This document shows positions 25,776 to 33,286 of a stretch of DNA of 62,543 bases, piece after piece. Origin of the DNA: Streptomyces sp. CB01881 (GTDB taxonomy: Bacteria > Actinomycetota > Actinomycetes > Streptomycetales > Streptomycetaceae); the NCBI RefSeq assembly GCF_002953255.1, contig NZ_CP026498.1, positions 520,010-582,552 of the forward strand, given 5' to 3'. The notes beneath the pieces were generated by a model. It did not search any database and had not been told where the DNA came from. It worked only from the letters and a program-made list of their open reading frames with translations. Numbering within the stretch: the stretch's first letter is position 1; the number at the start of each line of letters is the position of its first letter. The position numbers and the translations under genes were made by a program.

Positions 25776-25892
25776 TCAGGTGTTCGTCGCAGTCATCCGA
25801 TGCCGGCCGCGCAGCGGGCACCGGACGCACGAGGACACCAGGATCACCTCGTACCGCGAGGAGGGAACGACGACAGCGGTGCGGTAGCGCAC
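25776..25892 (-). CDS. Putative 38-aa leader peptide upstream of the EF-G-like gene
   Basis: A frame from GTG 25892 to TGA 25776 has a strong GGGAGGG site about six bases before the start, better than that of the EF-G-like gene itself. The peptide begins VRYRTAVVVPSSRYEVILVS and continues SCVRCPLRGRHRMTATNT. It lies 140 bases upstream of, and on the same strand as, the EF-G paralog. Ribosome-protection and antibiotic-response genes are often controlled by translation of such leaders, with stalling remodelling downstream stems. No homology was checked. It could also be a chance frame, but the ribosome-binding site and codon position argue against that. Confidence 0.45.
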   Translation of the reverse strand: MRYRTAVVVPSSRYEVILVSSCVRCPLRGRHRMTATNT

Positions 25893-26097
25893 GACTGACC
25901 CTCCCTCGACTCGTCACGGTGGCGCCGCCCCCGGAACGGCGGCGGCGTACGGCTGCGACCCGAGTCTAGGAAACCCGCCCCGTCCCGGTCACCGGGTTTT
26001 CCGGGCTCCGGCCGCCGGCCCCGGACGAGGGAGCCCGCACCGGCCGTGTGCTGGCCCCGCCGCCGTCGGCAGGACGCCGCTTCGTAGAGTGGCGCGC

Positions 26098-26934
26098 ATG
26101 ATGCGCCCGAACCCTGTGACCGCCCACGACGAACGGACGCTCCGCCGGTTGATCGGCGAGGCCGGACTCGCCCCGTGGGAAGGCGAGTTGACGGGGGTGG
26201 CCGAGCACGGAATCGCCCTGGGGCCGCGGCCGGACGGGTTCGGGGGGCCGGAGCCGTTCTCCCGCTGCGGCGGTGTCCCGGCCGTTCCGCCCGGCTTCGT
26301 CTGGCCGCGCTCCGGGTCCGGTCCGGATGAGCTGCCGGACTGCTTCGTCGCCCAGATCGACCTGGCGGAGGTCGCCCGGGAGGACGCCAACGGGCTGCTG
26401 CCGCCCCGCGGCCTGCTCTACTTCTTCTTCCCCGGCCACGACGGCTTCGCCGGCCGTGACCCGGTGACCGTCCGCTTCCACCCGGACCGGTCCGCCGCCG
26501 ACACCGCGCCCTACGACGTGGCCGCCGACACCGCGTTCGCCGATCCCACCGCCGGATGGGGCGCCCCGCCATGGGAGTTCACCGGCCCGCCGGCCGCGCT
26601 GTACGCCGCCGGCAAGGCGATGCCGGCACAGGTCGAACGGTTCCACGACGAGCCGCTCCTCGACCTCCCCGACGAGGCCGCGGACCGGCTGGCCGCACTG
26701 GGCTCCGCCGCCCTCGACGTCGCCCCGGAGCACGGCGCGTACATGGTGCTGCTCGGCCCCGACCGGGAGACGGACCAGTACGTGGTCCCGCCACACGGCG
26801 CCGGGCCGGACCGGATCCTGCTCGACGCCGGAGTACCGGACTTCACCGGGTGCCCGCTCTACTACGTCATCCGCGACGAGGACCTGGCCGCCGCCGACTT
26901 CAGCAGGGTCGAGGCCGTCACCGTCCAGCGGTGA
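26098..26934 (+). CDS. DUF1963 (YwqG-like) protein
   Basis: This cytoplasmic 278-aa protein has the DUF1963 pattern: FSRCGGVPAVPPGFVWPRSG early on, DCFVAQIDLAEVA, LLPPRGLLYFFFPGHDGF, and a hydrophobic C-terminal segment ending YYVIRDEDLAAADFSRVEAV. The family function is unknown. ATG 26098 was taken; GTG 26089 and ATG 26101 are possible. A more distant member of the same family is encoded at 56504-57475. The gene ends at a stem-loop facing the arsenic operon. Confidence 0.85.
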   Translation: MMRPNPVTAHDERTLRRLIGEAGLAPWEGELTGVAEHGIALGPRPDGFGGPEPFSRCGGVPAVPPGFVWPRSGSGPDELPDCFVAQIDLAEVAREDANGLLPPRGLLYFFFPGHDGFAGRDPVTVRFHPDRSAADTAPYDVAADTAFADPTAGWGAPPWEFTGPPAALYAAGKAMPAQVERFHDEPLLDLPDEAADRLAALGSAALDVAPEHGAYMVLLGPDRETDQYVVPPHGAGPDRILLDAGVPDFTGCPLYYVIRDEDLAAADFSRVEAVTVQR

Positions 26935-26942
26935 CGAATCGT

Positions 26943-26972
26943 CCGGGGCACCCGGAACCGCGAGTGCCCCGG
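26943..26972. terminator. Stem-loop between the DUF1963 gene and arsN
   Basis: CCGGGGCAC and GTGCCCCGG form a perfect 9-base-pair stem around a 12-base loop between two convergent genes, within 11 bases of each stop. Confidence 0.8.
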
Positions 26973-26982
26973 CCACTGCTGC

Positions 26983-27486
26983 TCAGGTCACGACGGGGCT
27001 GCGGCGTTCGAGGAGGACGACGTCGCGCCAGCGGCCGTGGTGCCTGCCGATCCGCTCACGAGTCCCGACCACCCGGAATCCCGCCTTCGCGTGGAGACCG
27101 AGACTGGCGGCGTTCTCGGGGAAGACGCCGGACTGGACGGTCCAGATTCCGGCGGCGTCGGTGGAGGCCAGCAGCGCCCCCAGGAGGGCCAGGCCGACAC
27201 CCCCGCCCCGGGCGTCGGGACGGACGTAGACGGAGTGCTCGACCACCCCGGCGTACGCGCACCGGCCCGACACCGGGACGACGGCGGCCCAGCCCAGCAC
27301 GCGACCGGCGCCGCCGACGGCGACCAGGCGGTGTTCCGGGAGGCGGGAGGCGTCGAACGCCTCCCAGGCCGGCGCGGTGGTCTCGAAGGTGGCGTCGCCG
27401 CCGTCGATCCCGGCCTGGTAGATCGCCAGCACCTGATCGGCGTGCCCGGGGAGCATCGCGGTGACGGTCATGCCGGTGGTGGTCAT
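26983..27486 (-). CDS. arsN: ArsN-like GNAT acetyltransferase (phosphinothricin/arsinothricin type)
   Basis: The 167-aa protein has the GNAT pattern of PAT/Bar enzymes: MLPGHADQVLAIYQAGIDGG, ATFETTAPAWEAFD, the AcCoA-binding VRPDARGGGVGLALLGALLA (R/QxxGxG/A) and SGVFPENAASLGLHAKAGFR, and VGTRERIGRHHGRWRDVVLL. ArsN1 proteins in ars operons acetylate arsinothricin, and close relatives acetylate phosphinothricin. The start ATG overlaps the arsC stop as ATGA, so it is translationally coupled as last gene of arsR-aquaporin-arsC-arsN. Which substrate it prefers cannot be read from sequence. Confidence 0.85.
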   Translation of the reverse strand: MTTTGMTVTAMLPGHADQVLAIYQAGIDGGDATFETTAPAWEAFDASRLPEHRLVAVGGAGRVLGWAAVVPVSGRCAYAGVVEHSVYVRPDARGGGVGLALLGALLASTDAAGIWTVQSGVFPENAASLGLHAKAGFRVVGTRERIGRHHGRWRDVVLLERRSPVVT

Positions 27487-27911
27487 GCGGCGGCCTCGAT
27501 GCCGAGCTCGGCGAGCAGGCCTCGGACGTGCTGCTCGATCCGGTCGCGGATCGGGCGGACGGCGTCGACGCCGTGGCCGGCCGGGTCGTCGAGCTTCCAG
27601 TCCAGGTACCGCTTGCCGGGGAAGTAGGGGCAGGCGTCGCCGCAGCCCATCGTGATCACCACGTCGGACGCCTGCACCGCCTCCGTGGTGAGTACCTTCG
27701 GGACCTCGGCGGAGATGTCGATCCCGACCTCGTTCATGGCCTCGACCACGGCGGGGTTCACGGTGTCGGCGGGGGCGGAGCCGGCCGAGCGGACCTCGAC
27801 CCTGCCCCGGCCGAGGTGGGCGAGGAAGGCGGCGGCCATCTGGGAGCGGCCGGCGTTGTGGACGCAGACGAACAGCGCGGACGGGACGGCGGGAGAGCTC
27901 ACGGGTTTCAT
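27483..27911 (-). CDS. arsC: Arsenate reductase, low-molecular-weight phosphatase type
   Basis: The 142-aa protein opens ALFVCVHNAGRSQMAAAFLA with the CX5R phosphate/arsenate loop (Cys-Val-His-Asn-Ala-Gly-Arg). A second redox Cys pair appears in VVITMGCGDACPYFPGKRYL followed by DWKLDDPAG with the general-acid Asp. These are the features of LMW-phosphatase-type ArsC, which reduces arsenate to arsenite using thioredoxin or mycothiol. ATG 27911 lies 20 bases after the aquaporin stop. The stop overlaps the arsN start. Confidence 0.93.
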   Translation of the reverse strand: MKPVSSPAVPSALFVCVHNAGRSQMAAAFLAHLGRGRVEVRSAGSAPADTVNPAVVEAMNEVGIDISAEVPKVLTTEAVQASDVVITMGCGDACPYFPGKRYLDWKLDDPAGHGVDAVRPIRDRIEQHVRGLLAELGIEAAA

Positions 27912-27931
27912 CCTTCGGGGGCGGACGGGCG

Positions 27932-28681
27932 TCAGTGACCGGAGGCGGCCGGGTGGTGCCCGCCGTGCGGGACCACGACGTTCTCGGCGGCAGCTGCAGC
28001 GGGGTGGCCGAACAGCGCGGTGACCAGGGCGAGACCGACGGCCAGGCCGACGAGCTGGGCGGCGACGAACGGCAGCACCGAGGCGGGGGCGATGCCCGCG
28101 AAGGTGTTGGTGAAGGTGCGGCCGATCGTCACGGCGGGGTTGGCGAAGCTGGTGCTGGAGGTGAACCAGTACGCGGCGCCGATGTAGCAGGCGACCCCGA
28201 CCGGGGCGAAGTGCGCGCGGCCGGTGCGGACCAGGCCGAAGATCAGCAGGACCAGGCCGGCGGTTGCCACGACCTCGCCCACCCACAGGTGCGGGGCCGA
28301 ACGGTCGTGGGTGGACCAGTGCACCAGCGGCTCGGCGAACATCGCGTCCGCCAGCACCGCCCCGCCGATCGCCCCGGCGATCTGCGCGGGCACGTAGGCG
28401 GCGACCTCGCGGGGGCTCAGGCCCTCGCCGGTGCGGCGGCCGGTCCACCAGGCGGCCAGGGTGACCACGGGGTTGAAGTGGGCGCCGGAGACCGGGCCGA
28501 GCAGGGCGATCAGCACGCCGAGGCCGAACACCGTGGCCAGGGAGTTGGCCAGCAGCTGTACGCCCACGTCCTGGGAGAGCCTGGTGGCCTGGATGCCGGA
28601 GCCGACCACGGCGGCGACCAGCGCGCCGGTGCCGACGAACTCGGCCGCCGTCCGGCGCCCGAGCGGAGCTGTCTGCGTCAT
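27932..28681 (-). CDS. aqpS: AqpS-like aquaglyceroporin of the ars operon
   Basis: Six hydrophobic segments and two half-helix loops mark an MIP channel of 249 aa. Loop B is SGAHFNPVVTLAAWW (NPV instead of NPA), and loop E is SFANPAVTIGRTFTNTF with an intact NPA. No arsB or acr3 efflux gene is present, so arsenite formed by ArsC probably leaves through this channel, the arrangement known from the Sinorhizobium meliloti arsR-aqpS-arsC operon. The C-terminus is His-rich (HGGHHPAASGH). Start and arsR stop overlap as ATGA. Confidence 0.88.
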   Translation of the reverse strand: MTQTAPLGRRTAAEFVGTGALVAAVVGSGIQATRLSQDVGVQLLANSLATVFGLGVLIALLGPVSGAHFNPVVTLAAWWTGRRTGEGLSPREVAAYVPAQIAGAIGGAVLADAMFAEPLVHWSTHDRSAPHLWVGEVVATAGLVLLIFGLVRTGRAHFAPVGVACYIGAAYWFTSSTSFANPAVTIGRTFTNTFAGIAPASVLPFVAAQLVGLAVGLALVTALFGHPAAAAAENVVVPHGGHHPAASGH

Positions 28682-29070
28682 CTCGCCGCCTCCGCGGTCA
28701 CGGCGGCGGTGCCGGCCGGGGTCTGGAGCAGGGAGGACAGCTTGGCCAGCGCGGCGGGCAGCACCCAGTAGTAGACCCAGGTCCCGCGCCGCTCGGAGCC
28801 GACCAGGCCGGCCTCGCGCAGCACCTTCAGATGGTGGGAGATGGTCGGCTGGGACACGTCGAACGGGCCGGTGAGGTCGCAGACGCAGGCCTCGCCGCCC
28901 TCGTGCGAGGCGATCAGCGACAGCAGCCGTAGCCGCACCGGGTCCGACAGGGCCTTGAACATCCTCGCCAGGTCAACGGCGGCGTCCTCCCCGAGTGGCT
29001 CACGGACCATCGGCGAGCAGCACGCCACCGCGTCCTCCTGGCCGAGCACCGGCAGTTCCAGATTCGACAT
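28678..29070 (-). CDS. arsR: Arsenic-responsive repressor ArsR
   Basis: The 130-aa winged-helix protein contains ALSDPVRLRLLSLIASHEGG, ACVCDLTGPFDVSQPTISHH and LKVLREAGLVGSERRGTWVY. Candidate As(III) ligands are the vicinal Cys17-Cys18 near the N-terminus and Cys62/Cys64 of the CVC segment. The N-terminal Cys pair plus one helix Cys is the arrangement described for Corynebacterium ArsR. It heads the operon; the perfect palindrome at 29113-29134 in the 87-base divergent spacer is the likely operator. Confidence 0.93.
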   Translation of the reverse strand: MSNLELPVLGQEDAVACCSPMVREPLGEDAAVDLARMFKALSDPVRLRLLSLIASHEGGEACVCDLTGPFDVSQPTISHHLKVLREAGLVGSERRGTWVYYWVLPAALAKLSSLLQTPAGTAAVTAEAAR

Positions 29071-29112
29071 ACGTCTATGTTGACAGTCATCTATTCGGAG
29101 AGGCAAGCTCGC

Positions 29113-29134
29113 TGTATCGACAGACGTCGATACA
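29113..29134. promoter_or_regulatory. ArsR operator palindrome
   Basis: TGTATCGAC-AGAC-GTCGATACA has 9-base perfect arms and lies between the divergent arsR and arsI starts, 24 bases upstream of the arsI start. A related ACGTCTATGTTGACA sequence at about 29072-29086 may be a second, weaker site next to arsR. Confidence 0.75.
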
Positions 29135-29157
29135 AGACCCGGATCGGGGAGACCGCC

Positions 29158-29667
29158 ATGTCCCGTGTTCAGCTCGCCCTGCGTGTCGCCGACCTCGAAG
29201 GCTCCGTCGCCTTCTACTCCCGGCTCTTCGGTACCGAGCCCGCCAAGCGGCGCCCCGGCTACGCCAACTTCGCCGTCACCGAGCCCCCGCTCAAGCTCGT
29301 CCTCATCGAGGGCGAGACCGGCGAGGACACCCACCTCGACCACCTCGGCGTCGAGGTCGAGACCACCGAGCAGGTCGCTGCCGCCACCACCCGCCTCAAG
29401 GACGCGGGCCTGGCCACCTTCGAGGAGAACGACACCTCCTGCTGCTACGCGCTGCAGGACAAGGTGTGGGTGCACGGCCCCGGCAAGGAGCCCTGGGAGG
29501 TCTACGTCGTGAAGGCCGACGCCGACACCCTCGGAAAGAGCGCCGACAGCGCGCCGGAGGCCTGCTGCGGCACCACCGCCTGCTGCACGCCGGACGAGGA
29601 AGCCCTCGACCCCACCCGGACCCCGGCCGGGACGAAGGCCGCCGCCGGCTGCGCGTGCGGCGCCTGA
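29158..29667 (+). CDS. arsI: ArsI-like C-As lyase (VOC family)
   Basis: This 169-aa vicinal-oxygen-chelate protein begins MSRVQLALRVADLEGSVAFY. Candidate Fe(II) ligands Gln5, His62 and Glu114 keep the spacing of the Gln-His-Glu triad known for actinobacterial ArsI, and the vicinal pair Cys95-Cys96 (DTSCCYALQDKVWVH) matches the trivalent-organoarsenical binding site. ArsI oxidatively cleaves the C-As bond of MAs(III) and aryl arsenicals. A long Cys-rich tail (EACCGTTACC and GCACGA) adds further As(III) sites. Divergent from arsR and probably derepressed with it. The old CadI annotation refers to the same family. Confidence 0.9.
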   Translation: MSRVQLALRVADLEGSVAFYSRLFGTEPAKRRPGYANFAVTEPPLKLVLIEGETGEDTHLDHLGVEVETTEQVAAATTRLKDAGLATFEENDTSCCYALQDKVWVHGPGKEPWEVYVVKADADTLGKSADSAPEACCGTTACCTPDEEALDPTRTPAGTKAAAGCACGA

Positions 29668-29693
29668 CAGAGATACGGCGCCTGACAGAGATA
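29658..29693. repeat. 18-bp duplication spanning the arsI stop codon
   Basis: CGGCGCCTGACAGAGATA occurs twice back to back with no mismatch. The first copy includes the arsI TGA. A recent slippage event is likely. Confidence 0.85.
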
Positions 29694-29908
29694 CGAAGCG
29701 GCCCGGACCGCGGAGATCGTCCTCGGGCCGGCACCCGGTGCACCCGGTCCTCGCGGCGTTCGGCGCTGCGGCCGTCAAGGGCTGGAGCCGGTCGGAGGAC
29801 GCGCGCAGGGCGTCCGGACGGGGCACGCGGTGGCGCCGGCGACCGCGCGCCGGCGGTCCCGGATCCGCCGAACTTCAGTTCGCCCGCGGTGATCGCTAGT
29901 GTGCCCCG

Positions 29909-30790
29909 GTGAACAGCAGTGACAACCTCCCCGTCCAGGACAGCCCCACGCCGCAGAAGCCGGTGTGGCCGCGTAACCTGGCGCTCTCGCTCGCCGCGGC
30001 CGCCGCCGCGTTCGGCGTGATGAAGACGATCGACCCCGCCGAGGGCGGCACGGGCCGCGCCGCGGCCGCACCGTCCCCGGCCTCCGCCTCCCCCGCCGCC
30101 CGCCCGGCGGTGCCGCTGGACCAGGCGTTCCCCGCACAGGTGAAGGGCCCCTCCGGCGCGGTGTACACCAGGGTGACCGCGAAGGCGCTCGACTCCTGCG
30201 CCCCCGAGGGCTCCGTCGGCCCCCTGCTGAGCGAACTGGTCAGGAAGAGCAAGGGCTGCGTCGGCCACCAGACCGCGCTCTACACGGACGCCCAGAACAA
30301 CCGGTTCAGCCTCTCCGTCCTCACCATGCAGGACCCCAGGGACACCGCCCACCTGCTCGCCCAGCTCTCCATGGCCTTCGGCGACCAGCAGGTGTCCCCC
30401 CAGACCCCGCCGCCGGGCTGGGGGCTGCCGGCGCTGCCCGCCGGCAGCGGGACGGTCCAGGCGTTCAGCGGCATCGGGCGCGCGATGGTGGTGGGCCTCG
30501 GCCAGTGGTCGGACGGGCGGACGGCCGACCTCCAGAAGCTCACCGACCGGCTCAGCCCCCTGCTGGACGGTGTCACCGACAAGGTCGCCGCCCACGAGGC
30601 GCCGCCGACGGCCGGCACGGCCTCTGCCGCCCCATCGGCCACCCACCCCGCCGGCCCGTCGGCCACCCCGTCGGCCGGCAAGTCGGCAAACCCGTCGACC
30701 ACCGCGTCGGCCACCAGGCCGGCCACCTCCTCGGGCCCCTCGGGCAGCCCGTCGGCCGGCCCGTCGGCCACCAAGCACCCGGGGGCCTGA
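29909..30790 (+). CDS. Membrane-anchored hypothetical protein with Ser/Thr/Pro-rich tail
   Basis: GTG 29909 begins a 293-aa protein. After a short cytoplasmic start (MNSSDNLPVQDSPTPQKPVW) comes one hydrophobic segment (PRNLALSLAAAAAAFGVMKT), then an extracellular domain of about 170 residues with two cysteines (LDSCAPEGS, SKGCVGHQT) and GLGQWSDGRTADLQKLTDRL. The last 60 residues are Ala/Ser/Thr/Pro repeats (SATPSAGKSANPSTTASATR). I recognise no family. Confidence 0.75.
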   Translation: MNSSDNLPVQDSPTPQKPVWPRNLALSLAAAAAAFGVMKTIDPAEGGTGRAAAAPSPASASPAARPAVPLDQAFPAQVKGPSGAVYTRVTAKALDSCAPEGSVGPLLSELVRKSKGCVGHQTALYTDAQNNRFSLSVLTMQDPRDTAHLLAQLSMAFGDQQVSPQTPPPGWGLPALPAGSGTVQAFSGIGRAMVVGLGQWSDGRTADLQKLTDRLSPLLDGVTDKVAAHEAPPTAGTASAAPSATHPAGPSATPSAGKSANPSTTASATRPATSSGPSGSPSAGPSATKHPGA

Positions 30791-30829
30791 CCCGGTGATT
30801 CCGGCCGTTCCCCGCGATACGGTCCGTCC

Positions 30830-31474
30830 GTGACGGAGAACGGTTGGGACATCGTGTTGCTCGGCGGGGCGTCGGGCGTCGGCAAGAGCCGGGCGGCCGC
30901 GCGACTGGCCGGGGCGTCTGGCGCGTTCGTGGTGGAGTTCGACGACGTGGTCAGCGCCGTCCAGGAGACCACCACGGCCGCCCAGCACCCGCAGCTCCAC
31001 CTCTTCGCGGGCCTGCCCGACCCCGACGGCCTCCCCGCCGCGCAGGTGCTGGAGCTCCAGATCGCCACCGCCCGCGCCCTGGAGCCCGCGATGCTGGGCG
31101 TCGTGCGCAACCGGCTCACGGTCGACGTGCCCGCGGTGGTCGAGGGCGACTACCTCACCCCGGCCGCCGCCGCGCTGGCCGTCGAGGCCGGACGGGTGGC
31201 CGGGCGCAGCGTCCGGGCGGTGTTCCTGCACGAGCCGGACGCGGCCCGGATCACCGCCAACTACGCCGCGCGCGAGCCGGGGCCCTCCGCCCAGGCGCAG
31301 CGGGCCGAGGTCAGCTCCCGCTACTCGCACTGGCTCGCCGGACAGGCCCGCCGGCTCGCCCTCCCAGTGGTGGCCTGCCGCCCCTGGGACACGCTCGACG
31401 TGCGGTTGGGCGAGGCCCTGCGAACGGATTCGCCGGCCTCGGCAGGCTCGCGGCGCGCATCCGCCAACACCTGA
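30830..31474 (+). CDS. P-loop nucleotide kinase-like protein
   Basis: This 214-aa protein has a Walker A motif, VLLGGASGVGKSRAAARLA, near residue 10, then VEFDDVVSAVQETTTAAQHP (a DD as in 2-phosphoglycerate-kinase-like proteins) and VPAVVEGDYLTPAAAALAVE followed by RAVFLHEPDAARITANYAAR. This is the layout of small-molecule kinases of the AAA_33 type; the substrate is unknown. The final 15 or so codons (TDSPASAGSRRASANT) overlap in another frame a transposase remnant, so the native C-terminus may have been replaced. Confidence 0.75.
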   Translation: MTENGWDIVLLGGASGVGKSRAAARLAGASGAFVVEFDDVVSAVQETTTAAQHPQLHLFAGLPDPDGLPAAQVLELQIATARALEPAMLGVVRNRLTVDVPAVVEGDYLTPAAAALAVEAGRVAGRSVRAVFLHEPDAARITANYAAREPGPSAQAQRAEVSSRYSHWLAGQARRLALPVVACRPWDTLDVRLGEALRTDSPASAGSRRASANT

Positions 31475-31565
31475 ACCGGCGCGGCATCCGTGCCGTCGTC
31501 CCGCAAGCCGCGGGGCCTGGCGACACGCCGGCGCAACGCGGCGGCAGCCCGTGTCCGGGGCGGGG
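31430..31565 (+). mobile_element. Remnant of an IS5-type transposase
   Basis: In the plus frame the segment LAARIRQHLNRRGIRAVVPQ resembles the RAHLRRRGIRAVIPE motif of IS5-group DDE transposases. The following sequence keeps related codons only after frame changes, and no ends or DDE residues can be found. It overlaps the end of the P-loop kinase gene and runs into a 226-base stretch without other genes. Confidence 0.4.
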
Positions 31566-31700
31566 TGCCGTCGTCCGGGATGACCCAGCGGAACGAGGCG
31601 ACGTGACGGTCGGCCACGTTGACATCCGATGAGGTGGGCAAGCCACACGCCGTCGCAGTCGACAGGACGCCGGCGAGGACGTGTGGCCCTCGTCCGGGTC

Positions 31701-32534
31701 CTATCCTGCCAGTCCCCGGAGCAGGCCCTCCAGATCGCGCTCGCCGTCGCTGGTCTGGGCACCGTGAGCCAGTCCGCCGCGGATCAGACGCTCGGCCGCG
31801 GGGCGACCGACCTGGCCCGCCCAGGCGTCGTGCTCCCGCAGGAGACCCTCGGCCAGGTCCTCGGGGACGATGGCGCGCTTGGCCGCCGCGATCACACCCT
31901 CGGGCAAGGCTGCGATGTTGCGGGCGAGGCGGTCAACGATGTCGTCGAGTTCGTCGGCAGGGACGGCCCGGTTCACCCATCCGTAGCGCTCTGCGGTTTC
32001 GGCGTCGTACAGATCGGCACCCAGCACCGCCTCCAGGGCGCGATTGCGGCCGACCCGGCCGGCGAGGTACTGCGTGCCCCCTCCACCCGGGACGATGCCC
32101 ATGAGAGCTTCGATCTGGCCGATCCCGGCGCGACCGATCGCCGCGAACGCCATGTCTGCGGCCGTGACGAACTCTGCCCCTCCTCCGCGCGCCGTCCCGG
32201 CGAGCTTGACGATGGTTACCTGGGGCTGGTGCCGAAGCAGCTCCCCGAGAGCCTGGAAGACGTTGACGCCGTCCGGAAGGTCGGCCGCGAGCCTGTCGAA
32301 GGCGTCTGGCGTGTCGACGAGCGACATGTCGACGTGGGCTATGAAGAACTCCGGATCGGCGCTGTCGAACACGATCACCCGGACCGAGTCGTCGTCCTTC
32401 AGCGCGGTCAGCAGGTGCCGGAGGTCGGCCATCAGGGCGACGTTCAGCACGTTGACGGGCGGGTTGTCGAGGGTGACGCGGGCGATGCCGTCTTCGCGAC
32501 TCACCCGCAGGGTTGCGTAGGCGTCGTGGTTCAT
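31701..32534 (-). CDS. Enoyl-CoA hydratase/isomerase family protein
   Basis: This 277-aa crotonase-fold protein has DDDSVRVIVFDSADPEFFIA with the CoA-binding loop, ARGGGAEFVTAADMAFAAIG (the oxyanion GGG/E region) and GIVPGGGGTQYLAGRVGRNR with the usual GGxxxL turn. The catalytic Glu positions are partly conserved, so it could be a hydratase, isomerase or related lyase. ATG 32534 was chosen for family length; ATG 32564, ten codons earlier, also has an aggaac site. It is divergent from an HxlR regulator and ends facing a transposase remnant. Confidence 0.85.
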   Translation of the reverse strand: MNHDAYATLRVSREDGIARVTLDNPPVNVLNVALMADLRHLLTALKDDDSVRVIVFDSADPEFFIAHVDMSLVDTPDAFDRLAADLPDGVNVFQALGELLRHQPQVTIVKLAGTARGGGAEFVTAADMAFAAIGRAGIGQIEALMGIVPGGGGTQYLAGRVGRNRALEAVLGADLYDAETAERYGWVNRAVPADELDDIVDRLARNIAALPEGVIAAAKRAIVPEDLAEGLLREHDAWAGQVGRPAAERLIRGGLAHGAQTSDGERDLEGLLRGLAG

Positions 32535-32557
32535 GGAGGTCTCCGATCGGTACCTGG

Positions 32558-32567
32558 TAGACATCTA
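32558..32567. promoter_or_regulatory. Short palindrome in the HxlR/hydratase promoter
   Basis: TAGACATCTA (TAGA-CA-TCTA), with partly symmetric flanks ACCTGG and GGTTCC, lies between the divergent hydratase and HxlR genes. It is short, so the assignment is weak. Confidence 0.35.
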
Positions 32568-32657
32568 GGTTCCTGATGCATACTCACAGTGCGACGGTGG
32601 GTGACCGGCCGTCAATAACGCACTTTCGGCATCGCAAGGATCGCGGAGGATACCGAC

Positions 32658-33047
32658 ATGGCCACTTCTGAAACCGGCGCCGCCGCCGGCATCGACATCG
32701 TCTACCGGTCCGACTGCCCCAGCCGCCCGATCCTCGACCAGATCGCCGACAAGTGGTCGATGATGGTGATGGCAGTCCTTGAGAAGCCCACACGGTTCAA
32801 CGAGATCAAGCGCCGCCTTGAGGGTGTGACCCAGCGGGTCCTGACCCAGACCCTGCGCCGCCTGGAGCGCAACGGGATGGTCGTGCGCCGCGTGCTGCCA
32901 ACCTCGCCGGTCGGGGTCGAGTACTCCCTCACCCCGCTCGGCGAATCCCTGCGGGAGCCGTTCGGCCGGCTGTACGACTGGACGGTCGACAACGCGGACG
33001 AAATCCGGGCGCACCAAATGGACTATGACCAACGCGTTCAGAGCTGA
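32658..33047 (+). CDS. HxlR-family regulator
   Basis: The 129-aa protein has the fixed HxlR core: SDCPSRPILDQIADKWSMMV, FNEIKRRLEGVTQRVLTQTL, RRLERNGMVVRRVLPTSPVG and VEYSLTPLGESL. The N-terminal Cys of DCPSR is the residue that senses quinones or aldehydes in several relatives. ATG 32658 follows gcggagg. It is divergent from the enoyl-CoA hydratase, its likely target. Confidence 0.92.
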   Translation: MATSETGAAAGIDIVYRSDCPSRPILDQIADKWSMMVMAVLEKPTRFNEIKRRLEGVTQRVLTQTLRRLERNGMVVRRVLPTSPVGVEYSLTPLGESLREPFGRLYDWTVDNADEIRAHQMDYDQRVQS

Positions 33048-33142
33048 GAAGGCGTCCCCGGGAACCCCCTCGTCCTCGTACTGCAACGGTGCCTGCGGGC
33101 CCAGCAGCTCGAAAGGGGGCCGGACCAGCTCGAACACCAGAC

Positions 33143-33286
33143 CTGATACCGCTGACCGTGCCCGAAATCCGCCGACCGGTCACCCGACTCGCCCGGCCCG
33201 TCCGCCGCAGCATCGACCACGTCCTGCGCTGGTCCCGCCGGCGCCGCCACCGGGCCCGGATCAGCCACTACCGCGATGCGCGTTAC
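33143..33286 (+). mobile_element. C-terminal remnant of a transposase
   Basis: The plus frame reads LIPLTVPEIRRPVTRLARPV, then RRSIDHVLRWSRRRRHRARI and SHYRDARYGA. The pattern of PLTVPEIRRL followed by WSRWRRRHQARARxSHYxRR closes many Streptomyces IS701-type transposases. No upstream catalytic part, inverted repeat or target duplication remains. It overlaps by a few bases the stop of the TetR-type gene. Confidence 0.55.

Noticed and set aside
27483..28448. 321-aa frame through arsC and part of the aquaporin gene
   Set aside because: Only the last 142 codons encode ArsC; the upstream part is an out-of-frame reading of the aquaporin gene.
29000..29826. Long minus-strand frame extending arsR far upstream over arsI
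   Set aside because: The arsR start at 29070 has the family N-terminus and a palindromic promoter; upstream codons are the shadow of arsI.
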